From positions 2,872,001-2,936,000 of the forward strand of contig NZ_CP054424.1 of NCBI RefSeq assembly GCF_013334205.1: DNA of 64,000 nt. The letters run 5' to 3'. Shown here one piece after another: positions 48,146 to 57,859 of the stretch; the first letter of the stretch is position 1; each line of letters begins with the position of its first letter. The position numbers and the translations under genes are program-made. Below the pieces are notes generated by a model. The model was not told the DNA's origin, made no database searches, and saw only the letters and a list, made by a program, of their open reading frames with translations. This DNA comes from Rhodoferax sp. BAB1 (GTDB lineage Bacteria > Pseudomonadota > Gammaproteobacteria > Burkholderiales > Burkholderiaceae_C).

Positions 48146-49986
48146 GCCAGCCCCCCCTCGTTCGACAGGGCCTGCACCGCTTCGACAAAAACGCTGGCGC
48201 GGTGCGCGTAGTCCTTGAACATGTCGAAGCTGGCGCAGGCCGGCGACAGAAGCACGGCATCCCCCGCCTGCGCCTGCGCGCGGGCCAGGGCCACGGCCTC
48301 GGGCAAGGTGCCCGCGTCCAGCAGGGGCACGCCCGTGCCCTGCACCGCTAGGCGTATGGCCGGTGCGTCGCGCCCGATCAGCACGACGGCACGCGCGTAG
48401 CGCTGCACCGGGGCAAACAGCGGCGCAAAGTCCTGGCCCTTGCCGTCACCGCCCAGGATGACGACGATGCGGCGCTCGGTCCCCAGGCCGGTCAGCGCGG
48501 CCACGGTGGCGCCGACATTGGTGCCCTTGCTGTCGTCGAAGTACTCGACCTCGTTCACGATGGCCACGGGCTCCACCCGGTGCGGCTCGCCGCGGTACTC
48601 GCGCAGGCCGTAGAGCATGGGGCCGAGCGCGCAGCCTGCGGCCTGGGCCAGGGCCAGCGCCGCCAGTGCGTTGGTGGCGTTGTGGCGGCCGCGGATGCGC
48701 AGCGCGTCGGCCGGCATCAGGCGCTGGATGAAGATCTCCTCTTCTTCGCCCTTTTTCCGTTTCTGCGTCTCGTCGGCCTCCTGCGCGCGCACCAGCCAGG
48801 CCATGCCGTTGACCAGCTCGATGCCGTAGTCGCCCGGGCGTTGCGGCATGTCGGCACCGAAGGTCGTGTAGACGCGGTATTTGGGTTTTTGCAGCTTGGC
48901 CCGCAGGGGCTCGGGCAGCATGGCCATGACGGCCGCGTCGTCGCGGTTGAGCACGATCAGACCCTGGCTGCCGAAGATGCGCGCCTTGGCCGCCCCGTAC
49001 GCTTCCATGCTGCCGTGCCAGTCCAGGTGGTCCTGGGTGAGGTTGAGCACCACCGAGGCCGTGGGCTCGAAGCCCGACACACCGTCGAGCTGAAAGCTGG
49101 AAAGCTCCAGCACCCAGACCTCGGGCAAAGTCTCCGCCTCCAGCCGCTGCGTCAGCACGTCCAGCAGATTGGGGCCGATGTTGCCGGCCACGGCAACGCT
49201 CTTGCCGGCGAGTTCGATCAGCTGGCCCGTCAGCGCCGTCGTCGTGGTCTTGCCGTTGGTCCCCGTGACCGCCAGCACTTTGGGCGCGTAGCCGCGCTCG
49301 GCCTGCAGTTCGCGCAAGGCGGCGGCATACAGATCCAGCTCGCCGCCGGTCCACAGGCCCATGGCCTGTGCCGCCAACCAGACCGGCGCCACGGCTGCGG
49401 GTGAGAGGCCCGGGCTCTTGAAAACGGCGCGGATGTCCTGTCCTTCGACCAGGCTGGCCTCGAAAGCTCCGGCGCGGAAGCTCACCTGCGGCAACTCGGC
49501 CTGCAGCGTCACGAGTTGCGGCGGCGCCTCGCGCGTATCGGCCACGGTCACGCGCGCACCCTGGCGCACACACCAGCACACCATGGCCAGGCCCGAAGCG
49601 CCCAGGCCCAGCACGAGCACGTGCTGCCCTTGCAGCGAGGACACCGGCACCGCGGCGACGGCCTCGGGTTCCGCGGGCGACTCGACAGCTGTGGGCTCAG
49701 CGTTGGCCTCGGGTAGCGTCTCGGTCGCCGCAGCGGGTTCGGCCTGAGCCACATCCGCAAAGAGCTGGGCCACGAAGGCCTTGGCATCCTGCGCTGCCGT
49801 CAGCGTCTCGGGCAAGGCACGCTTGGCCGGCTTGCCGGCCGGCGGCACAGGCAGATCGCCTGGCACCTCGGCCGGCAGCTCCACCGGCGCCTGCATGGGT
49901 TCATCAGCCGGCAAAAACGCCGAAGCCGCCTCGTCCTGAGGCGGCAGCGGCCGGGGCTGATCGTCGGGTAAGTCGTTTTCGTTCAT
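48142..49986 (-). CDS. murD: UDP-MurNAc-L-alanine--D-glutamate ligase MurD with N-terminal extension
   Basis: Adds D-Glu to UDP-MurNAc-L-Ala. 614 aa, well above the usual 440-500. Residues 1-117 are a Pro/Ala/Glu-rich, probably disordered extension (for example [18 protein letters not shown]) with one helical stretch (about 62-82, [19 protein letters not shown]). The ligase begins at [18 protein letters not shown] (118-135), with P-loop [34 protein letters not shown] and [13 protein letters not shown]. An insert with KRKKGEEEE lies before [13 protein letters not shown]. The start MNENDLP is fixed by ATGA overlap with mraY. An internal start nearer the domain cannot be excluded. Confidence 0.93.
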   Translation of the reverse strand: MNENDLPDDQPRPLPPQDEAASAFLPADEPMQAPVELPAEVPGDLPVPPAGKPAKRALPETLTAAQDAKAFVAQLFADVAQAEPAAATETLPEANAEPTAVESPAEPEAVAAVPVSSLQGQHVLVLGLGASGLAMVCWCVRQGARVTVADTREAPPQLVTLQAELPQVSFRAGAFEASLVEGQDIRAVFKSPGLSPAAVAPVWLAAQAMGLWTGGELDLYAAALRELQAERGYAPKVLAVTGTNGKTTTTALTGQLIELAGKSVAVAGNIGPNLLDVLTQRLEAETLPEVWVLELSSFQLDGVSGFEPTASVVLNLTQDHLDWHGSMEAYGAAKARIFGSQGLIVLNRDDAAVMAMLPEPLRAKLQKPKYRVYTTFGADMPQRPGDYGIELVNGMAWLVRAQEADETQKRKKGEEEEIFIQRLMPADALRIRGRHNATNALAALALAQAAGCALGPMLYGLREYRGEPHRVEPVAIVNEVEYFDDSKGTNVGATVAALTGLGTERRIVVILGGDGKGQDFAPLFAPVQRYARAVVLIGRDAPAIRLAVQGTGVPLLDAGTLPEAVALARAQAQAGDAVLLSPACASFDMFKDYAHRASVFVEAVQALSNEGGLA

Positions 49987-51161
49987 CGCAATTTCAAAGT
50001 CGACAGGCCCACCAGGCACAGCAGCATGGTGATGATCCAGAAGCGCACGACCACCTGGGTCTCCTTCCAGCCGCTCTTCTCGAAATGGTGGTGCAGCGGC
50101 GCCATCTTCAGGATGCGCCGGCCCTCGCCGTATTTGCGTTTGGTGTACTTGAAGTACGAGACCTGCAGCATCACCGACAGCGCCTCGGCCACGAAGATGC
50201 CGCCCATGATGGCCAGCACGATCTCCTGGCGCACGATCACGGCGATGGTGCCCAGGGCACCGCCCAGGGCCAGGGCACCGACGTCACCCATGAAAACCTG
50301 GGCCGGGTGCGCATTGAACCAGAGGAAGGCCAGGCCGGCGCCGGCCATGGCGGCACAGAAGATCAGCAGCTCGCCCGAGCCGGGAATGTGCGGGAAGAAC
50401 AGGTACTTGGAATAGACCGCGCTGCCCGTGACGTAGGCAAAGACGCCCAGCGCCGAGCCCACCATCACCACCGGCATGATGGCCAGGCCATCCAGGCCGT
50501 CGGTCAGGTTCACCGCATTGCTGGCGCCGACGATGACCAGGTAGGTCAGCACGACGAAACCGATCACACCCAGCGGGTAGCTGACCTGCTTGAAGAAAGG
50601 AAGCAGCAGCCCGGCTTTCGCCGGCAGTTCGACCGAGAAACCCGAACGAACCCAGGTCATGAAAAGCTCCCACACGCCCTGGTTGCTGCTGCCCGAAATC
50701 GAGAAGACGAGGTAGAAGGCGGCGATCAGGCCGATCACCGACTGCCAGAAATATTTTTCGCGCGAACGCATGCCCTCGGGGTCCTTGTTGACCACCTTGC
50801 GCCAGTCGTCCACCCAGCCGATCGCGCCGAAGCCCAGCGTGACCAGCAGCACGATCCAGACAAAGCGGTTGGACAGGTCGAACCACAGCAGGGTCGAGAT
50901 GCCGATGGCCAGCAGGATCAGCACGCCGCCCATGGTGGGCGTGCCGCTCTTGGACAGGTGGGTCTCCATGCCGTAGCCGCGCACCGGCTGCCCGATCTTG
51001 AGTTCGGTCAGGCGGCGGATCACGTAGGGCCCGGCGATCAGGCCGATCAGCAGGGCGGTGAGCGCCGCCATGACGGCGCGGAAAGTCAGGTACTGGAAGA
51101 CCCGGAAATAACCGAATTCGGGCGAGATGGACTGGAGCCACTGGGCCAGGCTAAGCAGCAT
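49983..51161 (-). CDS. mraY: Phospho-N-acetylmuramoyl-pentapeptide-transferase MraY
   Basis: Makes lipid I from UDP-MurNAc-pentapeptide and undecaprenyl phosphate. 392 aa, ten membrane helices, start [11 protein letters not shown]. Signature motifs: [32 protein letters not shown] (Asp pair), [31 protein letters not shown] and the cytoplasmic [19 protein letters not shown]. The start overlaps the end of murF by 11 bases and its stop overlaps murD (ATGA). Confidence 0.98.
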   Translation of the reverse strand: MLLSLAQWLQSISPEFGYFRVFQYLTFRAVMAALTALLIGLIAGPYVIRRLTELKIGQPVRGYGMETHLSKSGTPTMGGVLILLAIGISTLLWFDLSNRFVWIVLLVTLGFGAIGWVDDWRKVVNKDPEGMRSREKYFWQSVIGLIAAFYLVFSISGSSNQGVWELFMTWVRSGFSVELPAKAGLLLPFFKQVSYPLGVIGFVVLTYLVIVGASNAVNLTDGLDGLAIMPVVMVGSALGVFAYVTGSAVYSKYLFFPHIPGSGELLIFCAAMAGAGLAFLWFNAHPAQVFMGDVGALALGGALGTIAVIVRQEIVLAIMGGIFVAEALSVMLQVSYFKYTKRKYGEGRRILKMAPLHHHFEKSGWKETQVVVRFWIITMLLCLVGLSTLKLR

Positions 51162-52575
51162 GATGTTCTTCCTTGTTCTGTTCGGCGTGGGCACTCACGG
51201 CCTGCACCACCCGCTCCATGCGCATGAAACGCGAGCCCTTGACCAGCACACTCGCGAGCGTCGGCAAGGCCTGCAGCACGGCGGCGTTCAGGGCCTCGAC
51301 GTCGTCGAAATGACGGCCGCCCTGGAAATGCGCCACACTCTGCGCCGTCTGCTCGCCCAGGGCGTAGAGCTGCTCGATGCCGCGCTCGCGCGCATAGGCG
51401 CCGACCTCGGCATGGAAACGCGGGCCCTCGCTGCCGACCTCGCCCATGTCGCCCAGCACCAGCAGGCGCGGACCGGGCAGGCCGGCCAGCACCTCGATGG
51501 CCGCGCGCACCGAATCCGGGTTGGCGTTGTAGCTGTCATCCACCAGGGTCAGGGTGCGGCCACCGAGCTGCAGGGCCAGCGCCCGTGACCGGCCCTTGAC
51601 CGGCTCGAAGGCCTCCAGCCCGAGCACGATGTGGGACAGGGGCACACCGGCGGCCAGTGCGCAGGCGGCAGCAGCCAGGGAGTTCTTGACGTTGTGCAGG
51701 CCGGCCACGCGCAGCGTGTACGCCAGAGGTCCGGCCGGCGTGCGCGCCTGGACCTGCCAGGCCGTGCCCATCCATTGCGGCGGAGCACAACTGAGATCGG
51801 CTGCATCGGTCTGCGACGTGATCGCGAAGCTCAGATGCGGCCGGGCGCCCGCCAGTTCAAGCCACAGGCCGCTGTACGCATCGTCCGCCGGGAACACGGC
51901 CGTGCCGCTGGCCCCCAGCGCCGAGATCACCGAGCCGTTCTCGCGCGCCACGGCCTCGATGGTGGCCATGAATTCCAGGTGCTCGCGTTGTGCGTTGTTG
52001 ACCAGCGCCACCGTGGGTTGGGCCATGCCGGCCAGCTGGGCGATCTCGCCCGGGTGGTTCATGCCGAGTTCGACCACCGCCTGCTGGTGCGTGCCGCGCA
52101 GGCGCAGCAGCGTGAGCGGCACGCCGATCTCGTTGTTCAGATTGCCTTCGGTGGCCAGCGTGGCCTGCGGTTTCCAGGCCCGCAGGATCGCCGCGATCAT
52201 CTGCGTCACCGTGGTCTTGCCGTTGCTGCCCGTGACGGCGATCAGCGGCAGCTTGAACTGAGCGCGCCAGCCCGTGGCCAGTTGCCCCAGTGCCAGCTTG
52301 CTGTCGGCCACCACCAGTCCACTCAGGCCGCTGGCGCGCAGTGCCGCCTCGTCGCTGCACAGCGCGGCCACCGCGCCGGCATGCTGCGCCTGGGCCAGGA
52401 AGCTGTTGCCGTCGAAACGCTCACCCTGCAGCGCCACAAACAGATCGCCGTGCTGCAGGGTGCGCGTGTCGCTGTGCACACGCTGCACACCGACCAAGCC
52501 GTCCCCGACCAGGCGCGCACCAGCCAGCCAAGGCTGGGCCTGCTGCAGGTTGAACATGACGGTGTGGGCGCTCAT
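51151..52575 (-). CDS. murF: UDP-MurNAc-tripeptide--D-Ala-D-Ala ligase MurF
   Basis: Adds D-Ala-D-Ala to the UDP-tripeptide. 474 aa. N-terminal domain with [28 protein letters not shown]-loop [13 protein letters not shown] (about 114-126), [25 protein letters not shown], and C-terminal [20 protein letters not shown] overlap with murE upstream; 11-base overlap with mraY downstream. Confidence 0.97.
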   Translation of the reverse strand: MSAHTVMFNLQQAQPWLAGARLVGDGLVGVQRVHSDTRTLQHGDLFVALQGERFDGNSFLAQAQHAGAVAALCSDEAALRASGLSGLVVADSKLALGQLATGWRAQFKLPLIAVTGSNGKTTVTQMIAAILRAWKPQATLATEGNLNNEIGVPLTLLRLRGTHQQAVVELGMNHPGEIAQLAGMAQPTVALVNNAQREHLEFMATIEAVARENGSVISALGASGTAVFPADDAYSGLWLELAGARPHLSFAITSQTDAADLSCAPPQWMGTAWQVQARTPAGPLAYTLRVAGLHNVKNSLAAAACALAAGVPLSHIVLGLEAFEPVKGRSRALALQLGGRTLTLVDDSYNANPDSVRAAIEVLAGLPGPRLLVLGDMGEVGSEGPRFHAEVGAYARERGIEQLYALGEQTAQSVAHFQGGRHFDDVEALNAAVLQALPTLASVLVKGSRFMRMERVVQAVSAHAEQNKEEHHAA

Positions 52576-54092
52576 GCCGCTGCCCCCAGCCTGCGCGCCT
52601 GCAGCGCCAGGCCCACCTGCTGCCGGTCGGAAAAAGGCAGGCGCACGCCCGCCGTTTCCTGGTAGTCCTCGTGGCCTTTGCCGGCCACCAGCACCACGTC
52701 GTTCGCCGCAGCCTGGCGCAGCGCACCGGTGATGGCCTGCGCACGATCGAACACGATCTCCGTCGCGCCCAGGCCGGCCAGCCCCGGGCGGATCTGCGCC
52801 ACGATGGCCTCGGGGGCCTCGCTGCGCGGGTTGTCATTGGTCAGTACCACGCGGTCGGCATGCCGCGCCGCGGCCGCCCCCATGAGCGGGCGTTTGTGCG
52901 GATCGCGGTCACCGCCGCAGCCGAACACGCACCACAGCCGGCCGCCACGCTGCTCGGCCAGCGGACGCAGGGCCTGTAGCACCTGGGCCAGCGCATCGGG
53001 GGTGTGCGCGTAATCGACCACGGCCAGCGGCAATCCGTCGCCGCCCTGGAACTCCATGCGGCCCGGCACCGGACGCAGCACGCGGCAGGCCTCGACGGCG
53101 GCGGCCAGCGACACGCCCAGCGTGCGCAGCGTGGCGATGACGCCCAGCAGGTTGCTGACGTTGTAGTCGCCGAGGGCCTGCGTGGCCAGCGCGATGCGCT
53201 CGCCGCCTTCGCAGACGGTGAAGTGCACACCCTGGCTGCCCATGCGGATGTCCTGCGCGCTCAGCCGCGCACCCGCCTCGCGGCGCAGCGATACCGTCCA
53301 CACATCGAGGGCCCGCGCGGACAGGGTCGCGGCCAGCTCGACACCCTTCGGGTCGTCGAGGTTGATGACGGCGGCGCGCAGGCCTGGCCAGTCGAACAGC
53401 CCGGCCTTGGCCAACCAGTAGGCGGCCATGCTGCCGTGGTAATCGAGATGGTCCTGCGTGAAATTGGTGAAGATGGCGGTGCGGATGTGCGTGCCGTCCA
53501 GGCGTCGCTCGGCGATGCCGATGGACGAGGCCTCGATGGCGCAGGCGACCAGCCCCTCGTCGGCAAAACGGCGCAGGGTCTGCTGCAGCAGCACCGGGTC
53601 GGGTGTGGTCAGGCCGGTACTGACGATGGACGTGTCTTCGGGTGCGCCAGGCGCCGGCACACGGCCCACCCCCAGGGTGCCGATCAGGCCACAGGGCAGC
53701 GGCGGACTCAGGGCCTGCAGCGCCTGGGCCAGCCACCAGCTGGTGGAGGTCTTGCCATTGGTCCCGGTGACGGCCAGGACATCGATCTGCTGCGAAGGCT
53801 GTTCGTAGTAGGCCGCAGCGATCGGACCGCTGGCGGCTTTCAGCCCCGGGTAACTCGCGACGCGCTCATCGACAAAACCGTAGGGCTCGACGCCGTCCCG
53901 CTCGACCAGACAGGCCAGCGCGCCCTGCGCCAGCGCACCCGGCACGAACTGGCGAGCGTCACGCGCGGCACCGGGCCAGGCGATGAAACCGTCGCCCGCC
54001 CCCACCTGCCGGCTGTCGGTCTGCAGCGTGCCACGCACGCGGCCCTGCAGCCACTGGGCGGCCTGGACCGGGGTCTGCAGCAGGGTCACCAT
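52572..54092 (-). CDS. murE: UDP-MurNAc-L-Ala-D-Glu--meso-DAP ligase MurE
   Basis: Adds meso-diaminopimelate to UDP-MurNAc-dipeptide. 506 aa from MVTLLQTPVQAAQWL. N-terminal DSRQVGAGDGFIAWPG, P-loop [43 protein letters not shown], and NDNPRSEAPEAI, the DNPR motif that selects meso-DAP over lysine. Start chosen at 54092, overlapping the ftsI end by seven bases; the frame upstream lies within ftsI. murF follows with ATGA overlap. Confidence 0.97.
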   Translation of the reverse strand: MVTLLQTPVQAAQWLQGRVRGTLQTDSRQVGAGDGFIAWPGAARDARQFVPGALAQGALACLVERDGVEPYGFVDERVASYPGLKAASGPIAAAYYEQPSQQIDVLAVTGTNGKTSTSWWLAQALQALSPPLPCGLIGTLGVGRVPAPGAPEDTSIVSTGLTTPDPVLLQQTLRRFADEGLVACAIEASSIGIAERRLDGTHIRTAIFTNFTQDHLDYHGSMAAYWLAKAGLFDWPGLRAAVINLDDPKGVELAATLSARALDVWTVSLRREAGARLSAQDIRMGSQGVHFTVCEGGERIALATQALGDYNVSNLLGVIATLRTLGVSLAAAVEACRVLRPVPGRMEFQGGDGLPLAVVDYAHTPDALAQVLQALRPLAEQRGGRLWCVFGCGGDRDPHKRPLMGAAAARHADRVVLTNDNPRSEAPEAIVAQIRPGLAGLGATEIVFDRAQAITGALRQAAANDVVLVAGKGHEDYQETAGVRLPFSDRQQVGLALQARRLGAAA

Positions 54093-55825
54093 GCGAGACC
54101 CTCCCCGGCCTGCGCCACGATCTGCGGCGTGACCTCGATGTCGGGCTGCACGCCCAGCAGGTGCAGGGTCTGCTGCACGGTTTCGCTGAACACGGGGGCG
54201 GCCACGTCGCCGCCGTAGTACTTGCCGGCATCGGGCTCGTCGATCATGACGGCCACGATGATGCGCGGCTTGGCGACCGGCGCCAGGCCCACGAAGAAGC
54301 TGCGGTATTTCTTGTCGGCGTAACCCCGGCCTTCCTGCTTGCGCGCGGTGCCGGTCTTGCCGCCCACCGAGTAGCCCATGGTCTGCGCCTTGGGCGCGGT
54401 GCCGCCCGGCCCGGTGGCCAGCTGCAGCATGTGGCGCACGGCGCGGGCGTGACGCGCCTGCAGCAGGCGCACGCCACTGACCGGGCCCTGCGCCTTCTGC
54501 AGGGTGACGGGGATGATCTCGCCGTCGTGGGCGAACACCGTGTAGGCGTGGGCCAGCTGCACCAGGCTCAGCGACAGGCCGTAGCCATAGCTCATGGTGG
54601 CGTGCTCGATGGGCTTCCAGGTCTTCCAGGGCCGCAGGCGGCCGCTGACGGCGCCCGGGAAGGGCAGTTGGGGCCGCTGGCCGAAACCGACCTGGCTGTA
54701 CATCTCCCACAGGTCGCGCGCCGGCATCTGCAGGGCCAGCTTGACCATGCCGATGTTGCTGGACTTCTGCACCACTTCGTTGAGGGTCAGCATCGCATGC
54801 GCGTGGGTGTCGCTGATGGTGGCGTTGCCCACGTTCATGCGTCCGCTGCTGCTGAGCTGGATCGTGCTCGAAGGTGACACCACGCCCTTCTCCAGCGCCA
54901 GCGCGGCCACAAAGGGCTTGACGGTCGAACCAGGCTCGAAGGAATCGGTCAGCGCGCGGTTGCGCAAGGCATCCTTGAAACCCTGGCGCTTGCCCGGTGT
55001 GTAGCTGGGGTAGTTGGCCAGCGCCAGCATCTCGCCGGTCTGGGCGTCCAGCACGACCACGCTGCCGGCCTTGGCCTGGTGCTCGCGCACCGCCTGCTTG
55101 AGGCGCTGATAGGCGAAGAACTGGATCTTGCTGTCGATGGACAGCTGCACGTCGCGCCCCTCGACCGGCGGCACCTGCGCACCCACCGCCTCGATCACGC
55201 TGCCCAGGCGGTCCTTGATGACACGGCGCGAGCCGGGTTTGCCGGCCAGCGTCTGGTTGAAGGCCAGTTCCACGCCCTCCTGGCCATGGTCCTCCACGTT
55301 CGTGAAACCCACCAGGTGCGCGGCGACCTCACCCTCGGGGTACTGGCGCTTGTACTCCTTGCGCTGGTAGACGCCCTTGATCTCCAGCGCGGCGATCTGC
55401 TTCGCCACGCCCTCATCAACCTGGCGCTTGAGCCAGACGAAGGTCTTGTCCTCGTCCTCCAGCTTGCGGTTGAGATCGGACAGCGGCATCTCCAGCAGCC
55501 GCGCCAGGCGCTGCAGCTGTTTCGGGTCACGCTCGATGTCCTCGGGGATGGCCCAGATGCTGGGCGCCAGCACGCTGGTGGCGAGGATCTGGCCGTTGCG
55601 GTCCAGGATGCGGCCGCGATTGGCCGGCAGCTCCAGCGTGCGCGCAAAACGCACCTGGCCCTGTTTCTGGAAAAAGTCGTTGGACAGCACCTGGATGTAG
55701 GCCGCGCGCCCGGCCAGCACCACGAAGGCCAGCGCGATCATGGCCACCACGAACTTGCTGCGCCACACCGGCGTGCGGCTGGCCAGCAGCGGGCTGGAGG
55801 TGTACTGGATGCCGCGACTGCTCAT
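54086..55825 (-). CDS. ftsI: Septal transpeptidase FtsI (PBP3)
   Basis: Class B penicillin-binding protein that cross-links septal peptidoglycan with FtsW. 579 aa. Short cytoplasmic tail, membrane helix about 24-44 (FVVAMIALAFVVLAGRAAYIQV), pedestal domain starting PANRGRILDRNG, and transpeptidase domain with active-site S300-T-V-K303, SSN at 355-357 and KTG at 490-492. Overlaps ftsL (ATGA) upstream and murE by seven bases downstream. Confidence 0.98.
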   Translation of the reverse strand: MSSRGIQYTSSPLLASRTPVWRSKFVVAMIALAFVVLAGRAAYIQVLSNDFFQKQGQVRFARTLELPANRGRILDRNGQILATSVLAPSIWAIPEDIERDPKQLQRLARLLEMPLSDLNRKLEDEDKTFVWLKRQVDEGVAKQIAALEIKGVYQRKEYKRQYPEGEVAAHLVGFTNVEDHGQEGVELAFNQTLAGKPGSRRVIKDRLGSVIEAVGAQVPPVEGRDVQLSIDSKIQFFAYQRLKQAVREHQAKAGSVVVLDAQTGEMLALANYPSYTPGKRQGFKDALRNRALTDSFEPGSTVKPFVAALALEKGVVSPSSTIQLSSSGRMNVGNATISDTHAHAMLTLNEVVQKSSNIGMVKLALQMPARDLWEMYSQVGFGQRPQLPFPGAVSGRLRPWKTWKPIEHATMSYGYGLSLSLVQLAHAYTVFAHDGEIIPVTLQKAQGPVSGVRLLQARHARAVRHMLQLATGPGGTAPKAQTMGYSVGGKTGTARKQEGRGYADKKYRSFFVGLAPVAKPRIIVAVMIDEPDAGKYYGGDVAAPVFSETVQQTLHLLGVQPDIEVTPQIVAQAGEGLAW

Positions 55826-56151
55826 TGCAAGCGCCCCCCGGAGACCCGCGGCTGCACGACAGCGGCGGCCGGAACGCTGCCGCTGTAGGGCTGGTAGCTC
55901 ACGTAGTCGGTGATGGCGGGCGTGGCCGCGCGCATGTCCAGCTTGTCCTTGGCCAGCTTCTCGACACGCTGCACCGTGGCCTGCTGGCGCTTTTGCAGCT
56001 CCAGCTGCTCGCGCTCGGTCTCGATGCGGCGCGCCTCCAGCACGGCGCGGTCGATCTCGGCAAACAGGCGGCGCGAATCGTACTGCACGCTCACCAGATA
56101 GAGCGCGCTGGCCAGCACGGCGAGCAGCAGGACGAGATTCACTCTGGTCAT
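55822..56151 (-). CDS. ftsL: Cell division protein FtsL
   Basis: Small bitopic divisome protein forming a complex with FtsB and FtsQ. 109 aa. Membrane helix about 4-22 ([19 protein letters not shown]) followed by a periplasmic coiled coil (about 28-72, [23 protein letters not shown] in part) and a C-terminal tail. ATGA overlaps on both sides, with rsmH upstream and ftsI downstream. Sequence conservation in FtsL is low; position and topology carry the call. Confidence 0.92.
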   Translation of the reverse strand: MTRVNLVLLLAVLASALYLVSVQYDSRRLFAEIDRAVLEARRIETEREQLELQKRQQATVQRVEKLAKDKLDMRAATPAITDYVSYQPYSGSVPAAAVVQPRVSGGRLQ

Positions 56152-57086
56152 GCTTTTGTCCTCACGGCCACACGCATGATGGCGCTGCGCGCGCGGGGGT
56201 TGGCCGCCACCTCGGCCGCCGAGGGCTTGATGCGGTCGAGCGAGCGCAGCTTCATGGGTTTCGGCTCGGCGAAAGGCGCACGGCGGTCGTAGACCTCGCG
56301 CGAGTGTTGCGCGATGAACTGTTTGACGATGCGGTCTTCCAGCGAATGGAAACTGATCACGACCAGCCGTCCTCCGGGTTGCAGTACATCGAGACTCGCC
56401 GCTAGCGCTTCTTGCAGCTCCTCAAGCTCGGCGTTGATGAAAATCCGAAGAGCCTGAAATGTGCGCGTTGCAGGGTTCTGGCCCGGCTCGCGGGTTTTGA
56501 CCGTGTCAGCCACGAGCTGGGCCAGTTCGCCGGTGGTTGAAACTGGGCCCCGTTCCTGTCGGCGCGCGACAATCGCCTTTGCAATCTGGCCAGCAAACCG
56601 TTCTTCACCGTAGTCACGTATCACCTCCGCGATGTCTCGGGTTTCGGCTGTCGCCAGCCATTGCGCCACGCTCTGGCCCCGCGTGGTGTCCATGCGCATG
56701 TCCAGCGGCCCGTCGAAACGGAAGCTGAAACCGCGGGTGGGGTCGTCGATCTGGGGCGAGCTCACGCCCAGGTCCATCAGCACGCCGGCCGCACTGGCCG
56801 ACGGCAGCTCGCCCAGGTAACGGAAGCCCTGGTGCCGGATCGCAAAACGCGGGTCCGCGATGGTCTGCGCCTCGGTGATGGCGGCCGGGTCCTTGTCGAA
56901 GGCGGTCAGCCGCCCTTGTGGCGACAGCCTCGACAGGAGCAGGCGGGAATGTCCGCCGCGGCCGAAGGTGGCATCCACGTAGTGGCCGTCGGCCGGCTCC
57001 GCTGCCAACTCGTCCGGCTTGTTGAGCAAGGCTTCGATCGCTTCGTTCAACAAGACGGTGGTGTGTGTCCATGGGGCTTGTTCCAC
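56148..57086 (-). CDS. rsmH: 16S rRNA (cytosine-1402-N4) methyltransferase RsmH
   Basis: SAM-dependent methyltransferase (MraW) acting on C1402 in the 30S decoding centre. 312 aa. Starts [23 protein letters not shown] loop [15 protein letters not shown] (about 38-52); [31 protein letters not shown] is the family signature region; C-terminal [16 protein letters not shown]. Second gene of the cluster, nine bases after mraZ; ATGA overlap with ftsL. Confidence 0.97.
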   Translation of the reverse strand: MEQAPWTHTTVLLNEAIEALLNKPDELAAEPADGHYVDATFGRGGHSRLLLSRLSPQGRLTAFDKDPAAITEAQTIADPRFAIRHQGFRYLGELPSASAAGVLMDLGVSSPQIDDPTRGFSFRFDGPLDMRMDTTRGQSVAQWLATAETRDIAEVIRDYGEERFAGQIAKAIVARRQERGPVSTTGELAQLVADTVKTREPGQNPATRTFQALRIFINAELEELQEALAASLDVLQPGGRLVVISFHSLEDRIVKQFIAQHSREVYDRRAPFAEPKPMKLRSLDRIKPSAAEVAANPRARSAIMRVAVRTKA

Positions 57087-57095
57087 CGTCTTCTT

Positions 57096-57524
57096 TCAGA
57101 AGGAAAAGTCCTTGAAGACGTCGGGCATGTCGCCCTGCATGGCCTGGGCCTCCTGCGCGTCGTACGTGGCCTTGTCCCAGAGCTCGAAGTGGTTGCCCAT
57201 GCCCAGCAGCATGGTGTCGCGGGTGATGCCGGCGGCGGCGCGCAACTCGGGCGAGACCAGCACACGGCCGGTGCTGTCCATCTCCACATCCATGGCATTG
57301 CCCAGGAAGATGCGCTTCCACCACTGGGCCGCCATGGGCAGCGCGGCAATGCGCTCGCGGAACTTCTCCCACTCGGGGCGCGGGAAGACCATGAGGCAAC
57401 CGTGCGGGTGCTTGGTGATGGTGAGCTGGCCGGCGGCCGTCGCGCTGAGCACGTCACGGTGCCGGGTCGGCACAGACAGCCGCCCCTTGGCATCCAGACT
57501 CAGCGACGAAGCCCCTTGAAACAC
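57096..57524 (-). CDS. mraZ: Transcriptional regulator MraZ
   Basis: 142-aa AbrB-like protein with two SpoVT/AbrB-type repeats (about 5-50 and 75-125): [22 protein letters not shown] and [22 protein letters not shown]. In other bacteria MraZ binds direct repeats in its own promoter and controls the dcw cluster. Start GTG 57524 is chosen because AAGGGG lies eight bases before it and the length matches family members; a GTG two codons upstream is possible. Four AGTGG/C repeats at exact 10-bp spacing lie 50-85 bases upstream. Confidence 0.95.
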   Translation of the reverse strand: MFQGASSLSLDAKGRLSVPTRHRDVLSATAAGQLTITKHPHGCLMVFPRPEWEKFRERIAALPMAAQWWKRIFLGNAMDVEMDSTGRVLVSPELRAAAGITRDTMLLGMGNHFELWDKATYDAQEAQAMQGDMPDVFKDFSF

Positions 57525-57574
57525 GCGCACTACCCCTTTTTCTGCACCAGTACGGGAGGGAGAAAAGCGCAGAC

Positions 57575-57609
57575 GCACTTTTTACCACTTAATTCCACTT
57601 TTTTGCACT
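57575..57609 (-). promoter_or_regulatory. Four MraZ-type direct repeats at 10-bp spacing
   Basis: On the minus strand AGTGC, AGTGG, AGTGG and AGTGC begin every ten bases (plus-strand cores at 57575, 57585, 57595, 57605), with A/T-rich five-base spacers giving AAAGTG-like units. This matches the repeat plan known for MraZ boxes. The first overlaps the candidate -10, so MraZ would act on its own promoter. Confidence 0.85.
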
Positions 57610-57634
57610 GTAGCAGCAAAACACCAGCAGACAA
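57607..57634 (-). promoter_or_regulatory. Candidate mraZ (Pmra) promoter
   Basis: Minus strand TTGTCT (57629-57634), 16-base spacer, TACAGT (57607-57612). Start would fall near 57600, inside the MraZ repeats, about 75 bases before the mraZ start. It probably drives the entire dcw cluster. Confidence 0.6.
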
Positions 57635-57669
57635 GGGGGAACAAGAAAAATTTCAATGAAATCAATGAC

Positions 57670-57715
57670 TTAGAAACACTTTCACACAATTCTCCGGCGT
57701 GAAATGTCTTTCTAA
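57670..57715. repeat. AT-rich imperfect inverted repeat upstream of mraZ promoter
   Basis: TTAGAAACACTTTCAC (57670-57685) and GTGAAATGTCTTTCTAA (57699-57715) are near-complementary arms around 13 bases. It lies in the 335-base gap between mraZ (start 57524) and hslU (stop 57860), in a markedly AT-rich stretch (about 57640-57745). Could be an operator or an upstream promoter element. The gap holds no gene I can support; 57750-57859 shows nothing definite. Confidence 0.5.
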
Positions 57716-57859
57716 ATTAAGCACTTAGCCAACGTTATGAATGTGATGCTTGAAGGGACATCCCGGCAGGCCTCACTAGCCGGCTGCGGCGCAAAAATGC
57801 GACGCCGGGACACGCCCTCGCCGGAGCCATGTACGCAAGAACAGGCCCGGGCCCCGTTT

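Noticed and set aside
46722..48260. 512-residue open frame overlapping ftsW in another frame
   Set aside because: Only its last 58 codons, after the ftsW stop, are kept as a candidate; the rest is an out-of-frame shadow of ftsW.
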